A stretch of 47,887 nucleotides of DNA, taken from NCBI GenBank assembly GCA_964501655.1, contig CAZCTN010000026.1:1-47887 (forward strand), read 5' to 3'. Within the stretch, counting starts at the first letter, position 1, and every line of letters begins with the position of its first letter. This DNA is from JAAYJK01 sp964501655 (GTDB lineage Bacteria > Bacillota > Syntrophomonadia > Syntrophomonadales > Syntrophomonadaceae). Below the pieces are notes generated by a model, which had not been told where the DNA came from, searched no databases, and was given only the letters and a program-made list of their open reading frames with translations. Of this stretch, positions 16,575 to 26,372 are shown piece by piece. A program made the translations under genes and the position numbers.

Positions 16575-16684
16575 AAAAAGCTCAAGTTTAAGTATACATG
16601 GGATTGATGTCTAATATATGGGAATCGTGATATAATATATGGATCATATGAGCATGACTGCAATTTGTTAAAGGGGGGATAAAG

Positions 16685-17314
16685 TTGCGGTTATTTGGTA
16701 AAAAAGACGAAAAATTATTCCTTCTTTTTAATGAGAGCGCCCGGGTAGTAGTCAGAGGTGGGGGGATACTGCAAAACGTAGTACATGACTATCGGGACCT
16801 GGACGTAAAAATGGCTAAATTGACTGCCATGGAACATGAGGGTGACCGAATCATCCAGGAACTTATGCGCAGGTTAAACACCAGTTTCATTCTGCCCTTT
16901 GATCGGGAGGATGCCTTCCAGTTAGTTCAGAAACTGGCTACTACCCTCGACTATATTACCGGTATCATTGACCGGATGATCTTATACAAAGCCGGTGATC
17001 CCGATTATCAGGTGAAAGAAATGGTGGAGGTATTGTGCGAGTCTATAAGTCTGATGGAGAAAGCATTTAATATGCTGGACAAGATAGAGCGGAATAATAA
17101 AGAGATAATAGACTGCTGCAAAAAAATTATCAAGCTGGAGAAAAAGCAGGATAATTTATACCGGACCGGTGTAGCCAGGCTGTTTGAAGAACATGAAGAT
17201 GAGCCGATAAAGTTGATAAAATGGCGGGAAGTATATGAACACATAGAAATGGCTCAGGACTACATCCAGGATACGGCTGATTTAATTATTAATATATGCG
17301 TAAAATATTCTTAA
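16685..17314 (+). CDS. DUF47 / PhoU-like accessory protein
   Basis: A 209-residue all-helical protein of the DUF47 (PhoU-divergent) family, with the expected MEHEGDRI, LPFDREDAFQLVQKL, and IKWREVYEHIEMAQDYIQDTADL motifs. Such proteins usually work with the Pit phosphate transporter. TTG 16685 follows AAGGGGGG. No pit gene is next to it here; the next gene is a PBP. It is followed by a clear terminator, so it appears to be monocistronic. Confidence 0.87.
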   Translation: MRLFGKKDEKLFLLFNESARVVVRGGGILQNVVHDYRDLDVKMAKLTAMEHEGDRIIQELMRRLNTSFILPFDREDAFQLVQKLATTLDYITGIIDRMILYKAGDPDYQVKEMVEVLCESISLMEKAFNMLDKIERNNKEIIDCCKKIIKLEKKQDNLYRTGVARLFEEHEDEPIKLIKWREVYEHIEMAQDYIQDTADLIINICVKYS

Positions 17315-17325
17315 ATATGGTCTAA

Positions 17326-17369
17326 ACCCCTTAATGATTAAACAAATGATCAGTACAAGGGGTATTTTT
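17326..17369 (+). terminator. Terminator after the DUF47 gene
   Basis: ACCCCTT (17326-17332) pairs with AAGGGGT (17357-17363), followed by ATTTTTC. The loop is long (24 bases) but includes possible inner pairing. Confidence 0.65.
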
Positions 17370-17443
17370 CTGCCCATTATCTCCGGCGACCTGAGAATTA
17401 AATGCCTTAATATTGGGTATTTTAGGAAATAGGGAGGTAAATT

Positions 17444-19360
17444 ATGTTAAAGAAGAGGCTGTTCATAATATTATTGATACTGGTTCTGCTGAGCCCAGGA
17501 TGCGCCGGAGAGGTGAGCCAGATAGATGTGCCGGAAGCCTCCGTGATCTTTGACGTGAATGGCCGGCCCATCAAAGGCCTGGCAGATGAAAATCGTGTCA
17601 ATATAGGTTTTGAAGAGATTCCCGAGAGTTTCAAGGCAGCTATTATAGCGGTGGAGGACAAGGATTTCTACAGTCATCACGGTGTAGACGTACGGGGAAT
17701 ACTACGGGCCTTGATTCTCAATGTAAAGGCGGGCAAAATAACTGCGGGAGGCAGCACCATTACTCAGCAAACTGCTAAAACCATTTTTTTGAGCAATGAG
17801 CGAACCCTGATCAGGAAATTAAAAGAACTATTTTACGCCTTTGAGCTGGAACGTAGTTATAGTAAGGATGAGATCCTGACCTTGTACTGCAACACCATTT
17901 ATTTTGGACACGGCGCCTATGGTCTGGAGGTAGCTGCTCGTACCTTTTTCAATCGGAACGCCCGGGATTTGAGTATAGAACAAGCAGCCTTGCTGGCTGG
18001 TTTGCCTAATGCTCCGAGCTTATATGATCCGTATATCAATCCTGAAGCGGCCAAAGAAAGGCAGGCCCGGGTTTTGCAGCGTATGGCGGAGGAGGGCTAT
18101 ATAAGCGAGTCGGAGCGGGAGAATATTCTGGCCCGGGAACTAAAATACCAGCAGGCTGATTACGTGCTGGGAGAGGCTCCATATTTTATTGCCCTGGTGC
18201 GCCAATACCTGGCAGAAAAATATGGTGAGAGGCAGGTTTACCAGGGCGGACTTAAGATTTATACTACCCTGGATTTGGATATGCAGAAGGCGGCCAATAA
18301 GGCTTATCAGGCGGGTATGCTGGAAAGAGAGGCAGACGTGCAGGGAGCACTGGTAGCCCTGGATGTAAGTAATGGTGAAATACGGGCACTCATCGGGGGA
18401 AGAGATTTTGCCAGTTCCAACTATAACCGGGTATTTGCTGAGCGCCAGCCCGGTTCAACGTTTAAGCCTTTTCTGTATTCGTTGGCTATAGATTGGGGTA
18501 TCACCCAGGCTGATATGATTAAATGCGAGCAGGTTGAATTTACGCTTCCCAACGGTGATAGCTACCAGCCCACCGATTACGGTGAAAATAAATATCACTG
18601 GAAAGAATTCACCTTGAAGGAAGCCCTGATGATCTCTGATAATGTCATAGCAGTAAGATTAAATCATATGCTGGGTCCCGAAAATGTAGCTGACCATGCG
18701 GAGAAATTTGGTTTCAGGAATCTTTTGCCCCTGCTCTCACTTCCACTCGGGTCCAGGGAAGTCACTCCTCTGGATATGGCCGCTGCTTATTCGGTTTTTG
18801 CCAATCAAGGGATATACAGCCTGCCCCGGTATATTTTAAAAGTAGAGGATAAATACGGGCAGGTCCTGGAGGAATCCAGTCCCAAGCAGCAGCAGGCAGT
18901 AAGCCCGGAGAATGCATACATAATCACCGATATGTTAAAGGGAGTGATGGAACCGGGAGGGACCGGAGCCAGCCTGAAGCCCCTGCTGGGAAGAACCTCA
19001 GCGGGCAAGACGGGTACTACCGATGATTTTAATGATGCCTGGTTTGTAGGCTATACTCCGCAACTTTGCTGCGCTGTATGGTTGGGGTATGATCAGGGAC
19101 GCAATGTTAACCTGACCGGAAGTGCAGCGGCCGGCCCGATATGGGCCAACTTCATGCGGGAGGCTTTAGCCGGCCAAGCTGACGTTGATTTTACTAAACC
19201 GGATAACGTACATTTAAGCAATGTGTGCCTGGATACCGGACTCATATCAACTGAATCCTGCCCCCGCAGCATTACTATGGCTTTCATGGAAGGAACCCAA
19301 CCCGAGGAAATCTGCTATTACCACAGCTCCAGGCTGGACTGGCTTCTGGATAACGAGTGA
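17444..19360 (+). CDS. Class A penicillin-binding protein (transglycosylase/transpeptidase)
   Basis: A 638-residue bifunctional peptidoglycan synthase. An N-terminal hydrophobic segment ends at GCAGE; the Cys could be a lipoprotein site, but the lipobox is atypical (S-P-G-C). GT51 motifs: EDKDFYSHHG with the catalytic Glu at residue 71, GGSTITQQTAK and FNR. Transpeptidase motifs: PGSTFK (about residue 345), SDN and KTGTTDDFNDAWFVGYTP. The order is complete. Start ATG 17444 follows GGGAGG. Confidence 0.93.
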   Translation: MLKKRLFIILLILVLLSPGCAGEVSQIDVPEASVIFDVNGRPIKGLADENRVNIGFEEIPESFKAAIIAVEDKDFYSHHGVDVRGILRALILNVKAGKITAGGSTITQQTAKTIFLSNERTLIRKLKELFYAFELERSYSKDEILTLYCNTIYFGHGAYGLEVAARTFFNRNARDLSIEQAALLAGLPNAPSLYDPYINPEAAKERQARVLQRMAEEGYISESERENILARELKYQQADYVLGEAPYFIALVRQYLAEKYGERQVYQGGLKIYTTLDLDMQKAANKAYQAGMLEREADVQGALVALDVSNGEIRALIGGRDFASSNYNRVFAERQPGSTFKPFLYSLAIDWGITQADMIKCEQVEFTLPNGDSYQPTDYGENKYHWKEFTLKEALMISDNVIAVRLNHMLGPENVADHAEKFGFRNLLPLLSLPLGSREVTPLDMAAAYSVFANQGIYSLPRYILKVEDKYGQVLEESSPKQQQAVSPENAYIITDMLKGVMEPGGTGASLKPLLGRTSAGKTGTTDDFNDAWFVGYTPQLCCAVWLGYDQGRNVNLTGSAAAGPIWANFMREALAGQADVDFTKPDNVHLSNVCLDTGLISTESCPRSITMAFMEGTQPEEICYYHSSRLDWLLDNE

Positions 19361-19398
19361 AGGTACAGCCAAAAGAAGCAGTGTATCCAAACCGGGCA

Positions 19399-19447
19399 GA
19401 GGGCTGTTTTGCTCAATAATCGGGACTATTGGCGGAACTCAGCCCTC
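19399..19447 (+). other. Hairpin in the gap after the PBP gene
   Basis: GAGGGCTG (19399-19406) pairs with CAGCCCTC (19440-19447). No T-run follows immediately, so it may be a weak terminator or mRNA element. The rest of the 230-bp gap shows no gene. Confidence 0.4.
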
Positions 19448-19590
19448 GGAACTGTCAAGAATAGTAGATCATAGAGGGAAAGTGAATTACACACTAGAAT
19501 ACTAAATAAAGAGTAATTTCCCCAAACGGCAGGAAACAGCTGGGATTACGCTGAATAGTTGAAGAATAAGTATTGGGAGGGAGGATCGAA

Positions 19591-20424
19591 ATGAAGACGA
19601 TTATCAATATTCTGGTAGAGAATACAACTCCCCGGTTTCCCTTGATTGGTGAATACGGATTTTCAGCCCAGATAATCTGCGGTGATCATAACCTGCTTTT
19701 TGATACCGGATCCCAGCAAGCACTTTTTACCAACAGCGCTGCTCTGGGGATAGACTTATCACAGGTGCAGGAGATGATCATCAGCCATGGCCATTATGAT
19801 CATACTGGAGCGGTTTTATCTTTTTTGGAACAATACGGAGGAAGGAAGATATATGCCCATTCCGGCATCTTCCCTCGTCGTATTATCAGCCGACCGGGAG
19901 GAAAAACGGTTGATATCGGATGCCGGTTCACTTATGAGGAGGCAGTAAGGGCGGGGGCCGAACTGGTCTTCACCGACCATTTTACGGAGATACATCCAGG
20001 TCTGTATCTAAGCGGGGAAATACCTAGGCTGACTGAATACGAGGATGTAGGCGGCAATTTCATTTTCGAGCAGGAGGGTGAGTATTGCCGTGATCTTCTG
20101 CCAGACGACATGGCTCTTGTTATTGATCACCCTCTGGGATTGATTATAGTGAGCGGATGTTCTCATTCCGGGATGATCAATACTTTGGAGTATTGCCGGC
20201 AGCAGACCGGGCGATCAAAAGTGCTGGCTTATATCGGCGGGACTCATCTGATGAATGCTTCTCCGGACAGGATGGCAAAAACCACTGAAGCTATAAAGAT
20301 GTATGAAATACAGAAACTAATTGTCGGACATTGTACCGGATTTTACGCCGCTGCTGAGCTCTATAATCAACTGGGGGCACAGCGGGTAATCAAGATGGAT
20401 GCCGGGAGCAGCTATACTTTTTGA
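19591..20424 (+). CDS. MBL-fold metallohydrolase
   Basis: A 277-residue metallo-beta-lactamase-fold protein with the metal motif SHGHYDHTGA (HxHxDH), VSGCSHSGMIN and GGTHL plus a late GHCTGF His. This set resembles the archaeal dihydropterin-type MBL family (7,8-dihydropterin-6-methyl-...-phosphate synthase-like) found in many anaerobes, but substrate assignment is uncertain. ATG 19591 is chosen because GGGAGGGAGG lies upstream; the TTG at 19573 is inside that site. It is likely monocistronic. Confidence 0.8.
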   Translation: MKTIINILVENTTPRFPLIGEYGFSAQIICGDHNLLFDTGSQQALFTNSAALGIDLSQVQEMIISHGHYDHTGAVLSFLEQYGGRKIYAHSGIFPRRIISRPGGKTVDIGCRFTYEEAVRAGAELVFTDHFTEIHPGLYLSGEIPRLTEYEDVGGNFIFEQEGEYCRDLLPDDMALVIDHPLGLIIVSGCSHSGMINTLEYCRQQTGRSKVLAYIGGTHLMNASPDRMAKTTEAIKMYEIQKLIVGHCTGFYAAAELYNQLGAQRVIKMDAGSSYTF

Positions 20425-20513
20425 ATAAGGCCATTGAGCGTTAATACCGATAGCAGGAATCCAGTAAACCACATATTGATATATTATAAGCAGTAAATAC
20501 ATGAAAATGGGGG

Positions 20514-22991
20514 ATGTCACAGGTGAATTTTGATCATTATAGATTAAAACCAGGTGAATTAAGGAAGAAATGCAGCCCGGCCAGTTTTAAGTTTAACAGC
20601 ACCGCCGAAATAAAACCCCTGAGCGGTATAATTGGTCAGGATAGAGCTCTGAATGCTATAACAACCGGCCTGGACATAGAGAGTGAAGGTTACAACATCT
20701 ACCTGGCTGGGCAAACCGGAACCGGGAAAAGCACTCTAGCCCGCAAACTGCTTCATCAAAAAGCCGGTAGAAAACCGGCTCCCCCCGACTGGTGTTACGT
20801 TCATAATTTCAAACATCCGGATACCCCCTGTGCTCTGAAAATATCGGCCGGGAAGGGGAAGCAACTGAAAGAGGACCTGGCCGCAGTTATTGATGAACTA
20901 ATCGAGTCAGTAATAAACGTGCTGGCCGGTGAAGAATATGCAACTCAAAAAAATGCTGTATTAAATGACTTTATTACCGAAACCAATGCCTTGTACCTGG
21001 AGTTGGATCAGGAAGCGCGGGTACATGGCTTCTCCATTACCCAGAGCCAGCAGGGGGGGGTCAATACCATCCCCATCAATAAGAGCGGAGAAGTGATGGG
21101 ACAGGAAGAGTACGTAGCATTGAACGAAGAAGAACGCGCTCAATTAATGAGCAACAGTGCTCAGGTTCAGGAGAAGATGGGTGAGGCCATGAGAAAATAT
21201 CGCAGCCTGGAAAAGCTGATGAAAGAGAAGTTTAAAAGACTGGAACAGGAGACTGCCGGGCAGGTCAGCCAACCCTATTTTGATCAGTTGTTCAGCAAGT
21301 ATGGAGATTATCCTCAGGTAATCCAATACCTGGAGGAGATACAGGAAGATTTCCTTGGTCATCTGGACATTCTGGTTCATCATGAAGAAAACACGCCATT
21401 GAGCTTTTTCCGTAACATTGATAAACGTTCCTTTTTAAGGCGTTATCAGCTTAACCTGCTGGTTGACAATGCCGACTGCAAGCACGCGCCGGTTATATTT
21501 GAATACAACCCTACTTTTGCCAACCTCTTTGGACAGATAGAGTATGAGGGAGAATTCGGGGTTCTGGCCACAGACTTCTCTAAAATAAGGGCAGGTTCAG
21601 TACATCGAGCCAACGGCGGCTATCTGGTGCTCAGGGTTTACGACCTGCTAAAAAATGTTTATGTCTGGGATACTCTGAAAAGGATCATCAAGAATAAAGA
21701 AATAACCGTGGAGAATATATCCCGGATGATGGGCATCACCAATACCGAAACTCTGCAACCACAGCCTATTCCCCTGGATATTAAGGTAATTATCGTAGGG
21801 GAAGCTCTGTATTATTATCTTCTGCATCGCTACGATCAGGAATTCCCCAAATTGTTTAAAATCAGAGCGGACTTTGAGGATGAAATGAAACGAAGCCGCC
21901 GCCATGTCAATGATTATGCCCGGTTGATCAGTTCGGTATGCAGCGCGGAAAACCTGACCCACTTCAATCCGGAGGCAGTGGCCGCAATAGTGGAATATGG
22001 AAGCAGAATGACGGATGATCAGGAAAAACTGAGCACCGCATTCAACAAACTGATGGAATTGATTTATGAATCCAATTCCATAGCCGTGTACAACAAAGCT
22101 GACCTGGTCACGGCAGAGCATGTGCGAAGGGCTATAGAACAAAAAACATACCGGAATTCCTTAGCGGAAGAAAAGCTGCAAGAGGCTATTAACCGCAACA
22201 CGCTGATAATTAATACCGAAGGAGATCTGATTGGGGAGGTTAATGGTCTGGCAGTATACCAGGCAGGGGAATATAAATTCGGAATTCCGGTCAGAATTAC
22301 CGCCAAGACCTTTATGGGGGAAAAAGGCCTGGTTAATATCGAGCGAGAGACAGCCATGAGCGGCAAGATACACAGCAAGGGCATCCTAACCCTCAACGGG
22401 TATCTGGGTGATCAATATGCCCGGGATAAGCCCCTTACTCTTTCAGCCAGTCTTACCTTTGAGCAGAGTTATGGAGGAGTTGAAGGAGACAGTGCTTCCA
22501 GTGCGGAATTATATGCTCTGATATCCAGCCTGGCCCGGGTACCCATTAAGCAGAGGATAGCAGTCACCGGTTCGGTCAATCAGAACGGCGAGATACAACC
22601 GGTTGGTGGTGTAAATGAGAAAATTGAAGGTTTTTACCGAGTCTGTAAAGAAAAGGGTCTGGTAGGAAACCAGGGGGTTATAATCCCGCGCAAGAACCTG
22701 TCCAATCTGATGCTCAATGACGAAGTGACTGAAGCGGTGAGGAACAAGTTGTTCAGTATCTGGGCGGTGGATCATATTGATGAAGGACTGGAAATACTGA
22801 CCGGCAAAGAGGCAGGAAGCAAGGATGAGCAGGGGGAGTTTCCGCCCGGAAGCGTCCATTTCCTGGCTGATCGGCAGATACATGAGTGGAGTATTAAAAG
22901 AAAAGCCGGGACACAGGAGAAGGGAAAATCTACCCGGCGAACTGCGGGAAAGAAGTCTCTGGCGGGTAAAAGGAGGAGGAGAAAAAAATGA
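20514..22991 (+). CDS. Lon-like ATP-dependent protease (LonC/YcbZ type)
   Basis: An 825-residue protein that carries an N-terminal ATPase part with Walker A GQTGTGKS, a coiled-coil insertion (about 180-260), a second AAA part, and a C-terminal Lon protease domain. Catalytic Ser is in EGDSASSAE and the Lys in GGVNEKIEGF. The C-terminal tail is Lys/Arg rich. Start ATG 20514 lies directly on its GGGGG site; GTG 20523 with that site 9 bases upstream is the alternative. The last codons overlap the following lipoprotein gene by 4 bp, which suggests coupling. Confidence 0.88.
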   Translation: MSQVNFDHYRLKPGELRKKCSPASFKFNSTAEIKPLSGIIGQDRALNAITTGLDIESEGYNIYLAGQTGTGKSTLARKLLHQKAGRKPAPPDWCYVHNFKHPDTPCALKISAGKGKQLKEDLAAVIDELIESVINVLAGEEYATQKNAVLNDFITETNALYLELDQEARVHGFSITQSQQGGVNTIPINKSGEVMGQEEYVALNEEERAQLMSNSAQVQEKMGEAMRKYRSLEKLMKEKFKRLEQETAGQVSQPYFDQLFSKYGDYPQVIQYLEEIQEDFLGHLDILVHHEENTPLSFFRNIDKRSFLRRYQLNLLVDNADCKHAPVIFEYNPTFANLFGQIEYEGEFGVLATDFSKIRAGSVHRANGGYLVLRVYDLLKNVYVWDTLKRIIKNKEITVENISRMMGITNTETLQPQPIPLDIKVIIVGEALYYYLLHRYDQEFPKLFKIRADFEDEMKRSRRHVNDYARLISSVCSAENLTHFNPEAVAAIVEYGSRMTDDQEKLSTAFNKLMELIYESNSIAVYNKADLVTAEHVRRAIEQKTYRNSLAEEKLQEAINRNTLIINTEGDLIGEVNGLAVYQAGEYKFGIPVRITAKTFMGEKGLVNIERETAMSGKIHSKGILTLNGYLGDQYARDKPLTLSASLTFEQSYGGVEGDSASSAELYALISSLARVPIKQRIAVTGSVNQNGEIQPVGGVNEKIEGFYRVCKEKGLVGNQGVIIPRKNLSNLMLNDEVTEAVRNKLFSIWAVDHIDEGLEILTGKEAGSKDEQGEFPPGSVHFLADRQIHEWSIKRKAGTQEKGKSTRRTAGKKSLAGKRRRRKK

Positions 22992-23323
22992 GATTTAAAA
23001 GTTTTGCCCTAATGGTATTATTGCTGATGCTGTTGCTGCTGGGGGGATGCAATTATGATTTCTCGCAAATACTGGGCCTTTCATCCCCCAGCAGTCAGCC
23101 CGAATTAATAAAAGCTAAAATCCACTTTACCGACGGGGAGAGTCTGGAAACCTACATAAAAGATCTCGGAATCCAGCAGGACGGCAAGGTCTATGTAGGA
23201 GGCTCATCTTTGAACTACCTTTATGATGCCCAGGGTAATATTATAGGATCGTACAACTACCAGAGGGTGTTATATATAAAAATAGTACCAGAAAATGAGA
23301 AAGAATCTGCTCCAGAGAGTTAA
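22988..23323 (+). CDS. Small lipoprotein
   Basis: A 111-residue protein with a hydrophobic signal and lipobox LLGGC, so it is probably anchored on the outer face of the membrane. The mature part holds an alternating-strand segment (KIHFTDGESLETYI, then VYVGGSSLNYLYDAQGNIIGSYNY). No known family is recognised. It overlaps the Lon-like gene by 4 bp (ATGA), so it is the second gene of that operon, and a strong terminator follows. Confidence 0.7.
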   Translation: MRFKSFALMVLLLMLLLLGGCNYDFSQILGLSSPSSQPELIKAKIHFTDGESLETYIKDLGIQQDGKVYVGGSSLNYLYDAQGNIIGSYNYQRVLYIKIVPENEKESAPES

Positions 23324-23350
23324 GATAATAAACATAATATCCGATAAAAG

Positions 23351-23384
23351 AAACAGGAGTTCCAACAACAGCTCCTGTTTTATT
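23351..23384 (+). terminator. Terminator after the lipoprotein gene
   Basis: AAACAGGAG (23351-23359) pairs with CTCCTGTTT (23372-23380) and is followed by TATT. It separates the Lon-lipoprotein unit from the chemoreceptor. Confidence 0.85.
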
Positions 23385-23466
23385 GTGTTCGGAACAGATT
23401 GGCAGGGGATGGGAAGGGGGGGAAGAAGAATACGTAACGGTTAAAGAACAGGTGGAGGGATATAAC

Positions 23467-25179
23467 GTGGATTTTTTAGAAAGATTGCTGCGTAAAATCA
23501 GTGTCAGGGTACGTCTTATACTGGCCTTTACTCTTATTCTGGCCTTGGTAACAGGAATCATGGGGGTATATGCTACCACGGTCATGTCAGACAAGATAGT
23601 GATTTCGGCCCAGGAGAAGTTAAGCTCCGACCTTAATATGGGATGGCAGATGCTGGATTATTATTATCCCGGAGACTGGGCCATAAAAAACGGGCAGTTG
23701 TATAAGGGCAATGTGCTGATGGAAGAAAACTATGAATTGATTGACAAAATTGGTGAATTGACCGGGGGGGATACCGTAACCATCTTCAAAGGGGATACCC
23801 GGGTATCAACCAATGTGATGAACAACAACGAGAGGTGTGTGGGAACCCAGGTTTCTGCTGTGGTGGCCGAAACGGTACTGAAGAAGGGTGAGAAATATCT
23901 GGGCCGGGCTGAAGTGGTGGGAACCTGGAATGAGACTGCCTATGAACCCATCCGGGATGCCAAGGGAGAAATTATCGGAATCTGGTACGTTGGAGTGCCG
24001 GCAACTCCCTATGACGAAGCAGTAAACGAATTCAGAAATACCATGCTGGTCTATTCCATTATCGGTATACTGGTAGGATTTCTTATAGCTTTTCTAATAG
24101 CATTTACTGTATACACCCCGCTGCGCAGAATCACTGCAGGAGTGGAAGTGCTAAGCCAGGGCGATCTGACTCACAAGGTGCCGGTGCAGGCCAATGATGA
24201 ACCAGGTCAAGTGGCTGCTATGGTCAACCAGATGGCAGATAATATGCTGGCTTTAATCGGTGGCACCAGACAGTTGTCGGGGAAAGTAGGGAAGGCCTCG
24301 GCTCATATAACCGGACTCATCGATTCCAGTACCAGGATGGTGGGAGATATGGCTGTACAAGCGGAGAAAATGGATGACGAAGCTAATCGTCAGGTAGAGC
24401 TGGCTGGCGGCTCCCGGCTGATATTAAGCGAAATGTCATCTGCCATACAACAGGTGGCGGCCAATTCCAGCGATGTATCCAATTTCGTGGCCGGTGCCAG
24501 CTGCAAAGCCCAAGAAGGCGGCGAAGAGGTGGAAAAGGCTATCAAACAGATGGATGTTATCAGTGATGCGGTTAATTCCACTGCGGTTATTGTGGAAGGC
24601 CTGGGCAAAAAGTCGGAAGAGATAGGTCAAATCGTGGTACTTATAACCGACATAGCCAATCAAACCAATCTATTGGCCCTAAATGCAGCCATTGAGGCAG
24701 CCCGGGCCGGAGAACAGGGGAAAGGCTTTGCCGTGGTGGCGGAAGAAGTAAGAAAACTGGCCGAGGAATCCAGTCAGGCAGCCTGTCGTATTTCTGATTT
24801 AATCAAGGAGATGCAGGCTGGGGCCGGCAATGCGGTAAAAGCTATGCAGGCCGGAACCCGAGAAGTTTCCAATGGGATAGAGGTAGTAGCTAAGGCCGGA
24901 AATGCTTTCAGAGAAATTACCGAAGCGGTGGCAACAGTAAATACCCAGATTCAAGAAGTTTCAGCCGCCAGCGAGGAAATGGCTGCCAGCGCCGGGACTG
25001 CCTATGACTCTGTACAGGAGACTGCGCATGCAGCTGAGAAAAACTCCCGTTATGCCCAGGATATTTCCAGGCTTACAGTGGAACAGCTGCAAAGTATAGA
25101 GACCATGAACCAATCGGTAGCCGAGTTGAACCAGGTAGTAGGTGAGCTGGAACAATCAATACAGTACTTTAAAGTATAA
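23467..25179 (+). CDS. Methyl-accepting chemotaxis protein with single Cache domain
   Basis: A 570-residue receptor. TM1 lies at about residues 14-35, followed by an extracytoplasmic region of the sCache_3 type (WAIKNGQLYKGN, GDTVTIFKGDTRVSTN, GEIIGIWYVGVP), then TM2, HAMP, and a long coiled-coil signalling domain with the conserved hairpin tip around IANQTNLLALNAAIEAARAGE. GTG 23467 is preferred because GGAGGG lies 7 bases upstream; an in-frame TTG at 23383 has no site. No che genes are nearby, so it probably joins receptors encoded elsewhere. The ligand is unknown; sCache receptors often bind small carboxylates. Confidence 0.9.
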   Translation: MDFLERLLRKISVRVRLILAFTLILALVTGIMGVYATTVMSDKIVISAQEKLSSDLNMGWQMLDYYYPGDWAIKNGQLYKGNVLMEENYELIDKIGELTGGDTVTIFKGDTRVSTNVMNNNERCVGTQVSAVVAETVLKKGEKYLGRAEVVGTWNETAYEPIRDAKGEIIGIWYVGVPATPYDEAVNEFRNTMLVYSIIGILVGFLIAFLIAFTVYTPLRRITAGVEVLSQGDLTHKVPVQANDEPGQVAAMVNQMADNMLALIGGTRQLSGKVGKASAHITGLIDSSTRMVGDMAVQAEKMDDEANRQVELAGGSRLILSEMSSAIQQVAANSSDVSNFVAGASCKAQEGGEEVEKAIKQMDVISDAVNSTAVIVEGLGKKSEEIGQIVVLITDIANQTNLLALNAAIEAARAGEQGKGFAVVAEEVRKLAEESSQAACRISDLIKEMQAGAGNAVKAMQAGTREVSNGIEVVAKAGNAFREITEAVATVNTQIQEVSAASEEMAASAGTAYDSVQETAHAAEKNSRYAQDISRLTVEQLQSIETMNQSVAELNQVVGELEQSIQYFKV

Positions 25180-25219
25180 GCCCAAGGATGTGTCCCGTTG
25201 CCTAAGCGGTGGCAAAACA

Positions 25220-25243
25220 GGCGGAGGACCAAAATCCTCCGCC
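25220..25243. terminator. Hairpin after the chemoreceptor gene
   Basis: GGCGGAGGA (25220-25228) and TCCTCCGCC (25235-25243) form a perfect 9-bp stem with loop CCAAAA. No clear T-run follows, so terminator function is likely but not proved. The remaining gap to 25465 has an AT-rich stretch with a TATAAT (25424-25429) but no good -35. Confidence 0.55.
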
Positions 25244-25464
25244 TCAAACCGTTAAAAAGGGTTAATAGCTGCGTAAACTGGGAATCTCCGTTCAATCAAC
25301 GTACCACACGCCTCAATCAAAAGGATTTCCAGTTGCCTTGCTCTTAACCTTTTTTGCTGGCTGGCAGATTACCATCCGATGCCTCCCAGCAATATCAATT
25401 AGATTGTAAGGCCTATTTTATTCTATAATTATATAGAGAAATGGGCCTTTTTATGGAGGTAGTT

Positions 25465-26124
25465 TTGAGCAAGATCAGTATAAAATCCATTGCTATCCAG
25501 GGTAGGTCGGGTTATGACATTGAAATAATGGATAAAGATGCGGTTCTGCAAGATTTGCTGGACGAAGTAAACCGTTATATCGCAGAGGGAAGTCCCCGGC
25601 GTTTGTGGCCGGCAGCAAAGCTTTCCAGCTGCTATGGTTGTGATTTGTGTTGTTATGAAGCTATCCCGTTGACCTCGGTGGATGTCATCAGCCTTTGTTC
25701 GCTTAAGAGGATCAGCTTGGTTCAGGCTTATAAATACCTTTGGGTTGAGGCCCGGGATAAGGTTATAGATATAACTCTGAGGAGAAACCGTGAGGGCCGG
25801 TGTATTTTTCTGCAATCTGATGCCACCTGCTCGATCTATGCCGGACGCCCCTTTGTCTGTCAGACCTACTTATGTTGCCCTACCACTTCCCAGGTGGAAG
25901 AACTAAGAAGCCAGGTGGTGAACATGGGCATGGATGAACTGATACGGATCACTATGGATGCATTTGCCTTCCGGGGCAAGGCCCTGCCTTTGAATCGGAG
26001 CCGAAACGCCAGGATAGACCGGCGGGACTGGGGAAAGAATAGTTTTACCGGCAAGAAGGATTACGCTGGTATCAGAATAAAAAATGTATTATCTTCAGAT
26101 TTATTCAAACACATGTTACTATAA
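25465..26124 (+). CDS. YkgJ-family cysteine-cluster protein
   Basis: A 219-residue protein with a Cys-rich metal site: CYGCDLCC near residue 58, CIFL, CSIYAGRPFVCQTYLCC. This matches the YkgJ family (Zn or Fe-S binding, function unknown). TTG 25465 is preferred because GGAGGT (25455-25460) lies 5 bases upstream; the ATG at 25441 lacks a site. A small zinc-ribbon gene follows after 31 bp and may be co-transcribed. Confidence 0.8.
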   Translation: MSKISIKSIAIQGRSGYDIEIMDKDAVLQDLLDEVNRYIAEGSPRRLWPAAKLSSCYGCDLCCYEAIPLTSVDVISLCSLKRISLVQAYKYLWVEARDKVIDITLRRNREGRCIFLQSDATCSIYAGRPFVCQTYLCCPTTSQVEELRSQVVNMGMDELIRITMDAFAFRGKALPLNRSRNARIDRRDWGKNSFTGKKDYAGIRIKNVLSSDLFKHMLL

Positions 26125-26155
26125 TAGTGGAGATGTGGGGAGAGGAAGTGACAAC

Positions 26156-26341
26156 ATGAGTAAAAAGATTTCGGCCCGATGCCTTCTGTGCGGGAAAACC
26201 TGGGATGTGGATGAAGACCACAAAGACTTTAAGAAACTGGCGGAACAGGAAAAGGACTTGCCCACTTTTATATGTGATATATGCGGTTATCGGGTAAGAC
26301 ATGAATCGGAAGATAAAAACAAGCCTCAGAAACCCATGTGA
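26156..26341 (+). CDS. Small zinc-ribbon protein, YlaI/DUF2197-like
   Basis: A 61-residue protein with two CxxC pairs (CLLCGKTW near the start and CDICGYRV near residue 42), separated by a charged helix, which indicates a zinc ribbon. Resembles the DUF2197/YlaI type, not certain. ATG 26156 follows AGAGGAAG. It ends inside or next to the start of the alpha/beta hydrolase gene region; the actual hydrolase start is 32 bp further. Confidence 0.7.
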   Translation: MSKKISARCLLCGKTWDVDEDHKDFKKLAEQEKDLPTFICDICGYRVRHESEDKNKPQKPM

Positions 26342-26372
26342 ACGCCAGGGGTTGAAGAAATGGGGGATATTT

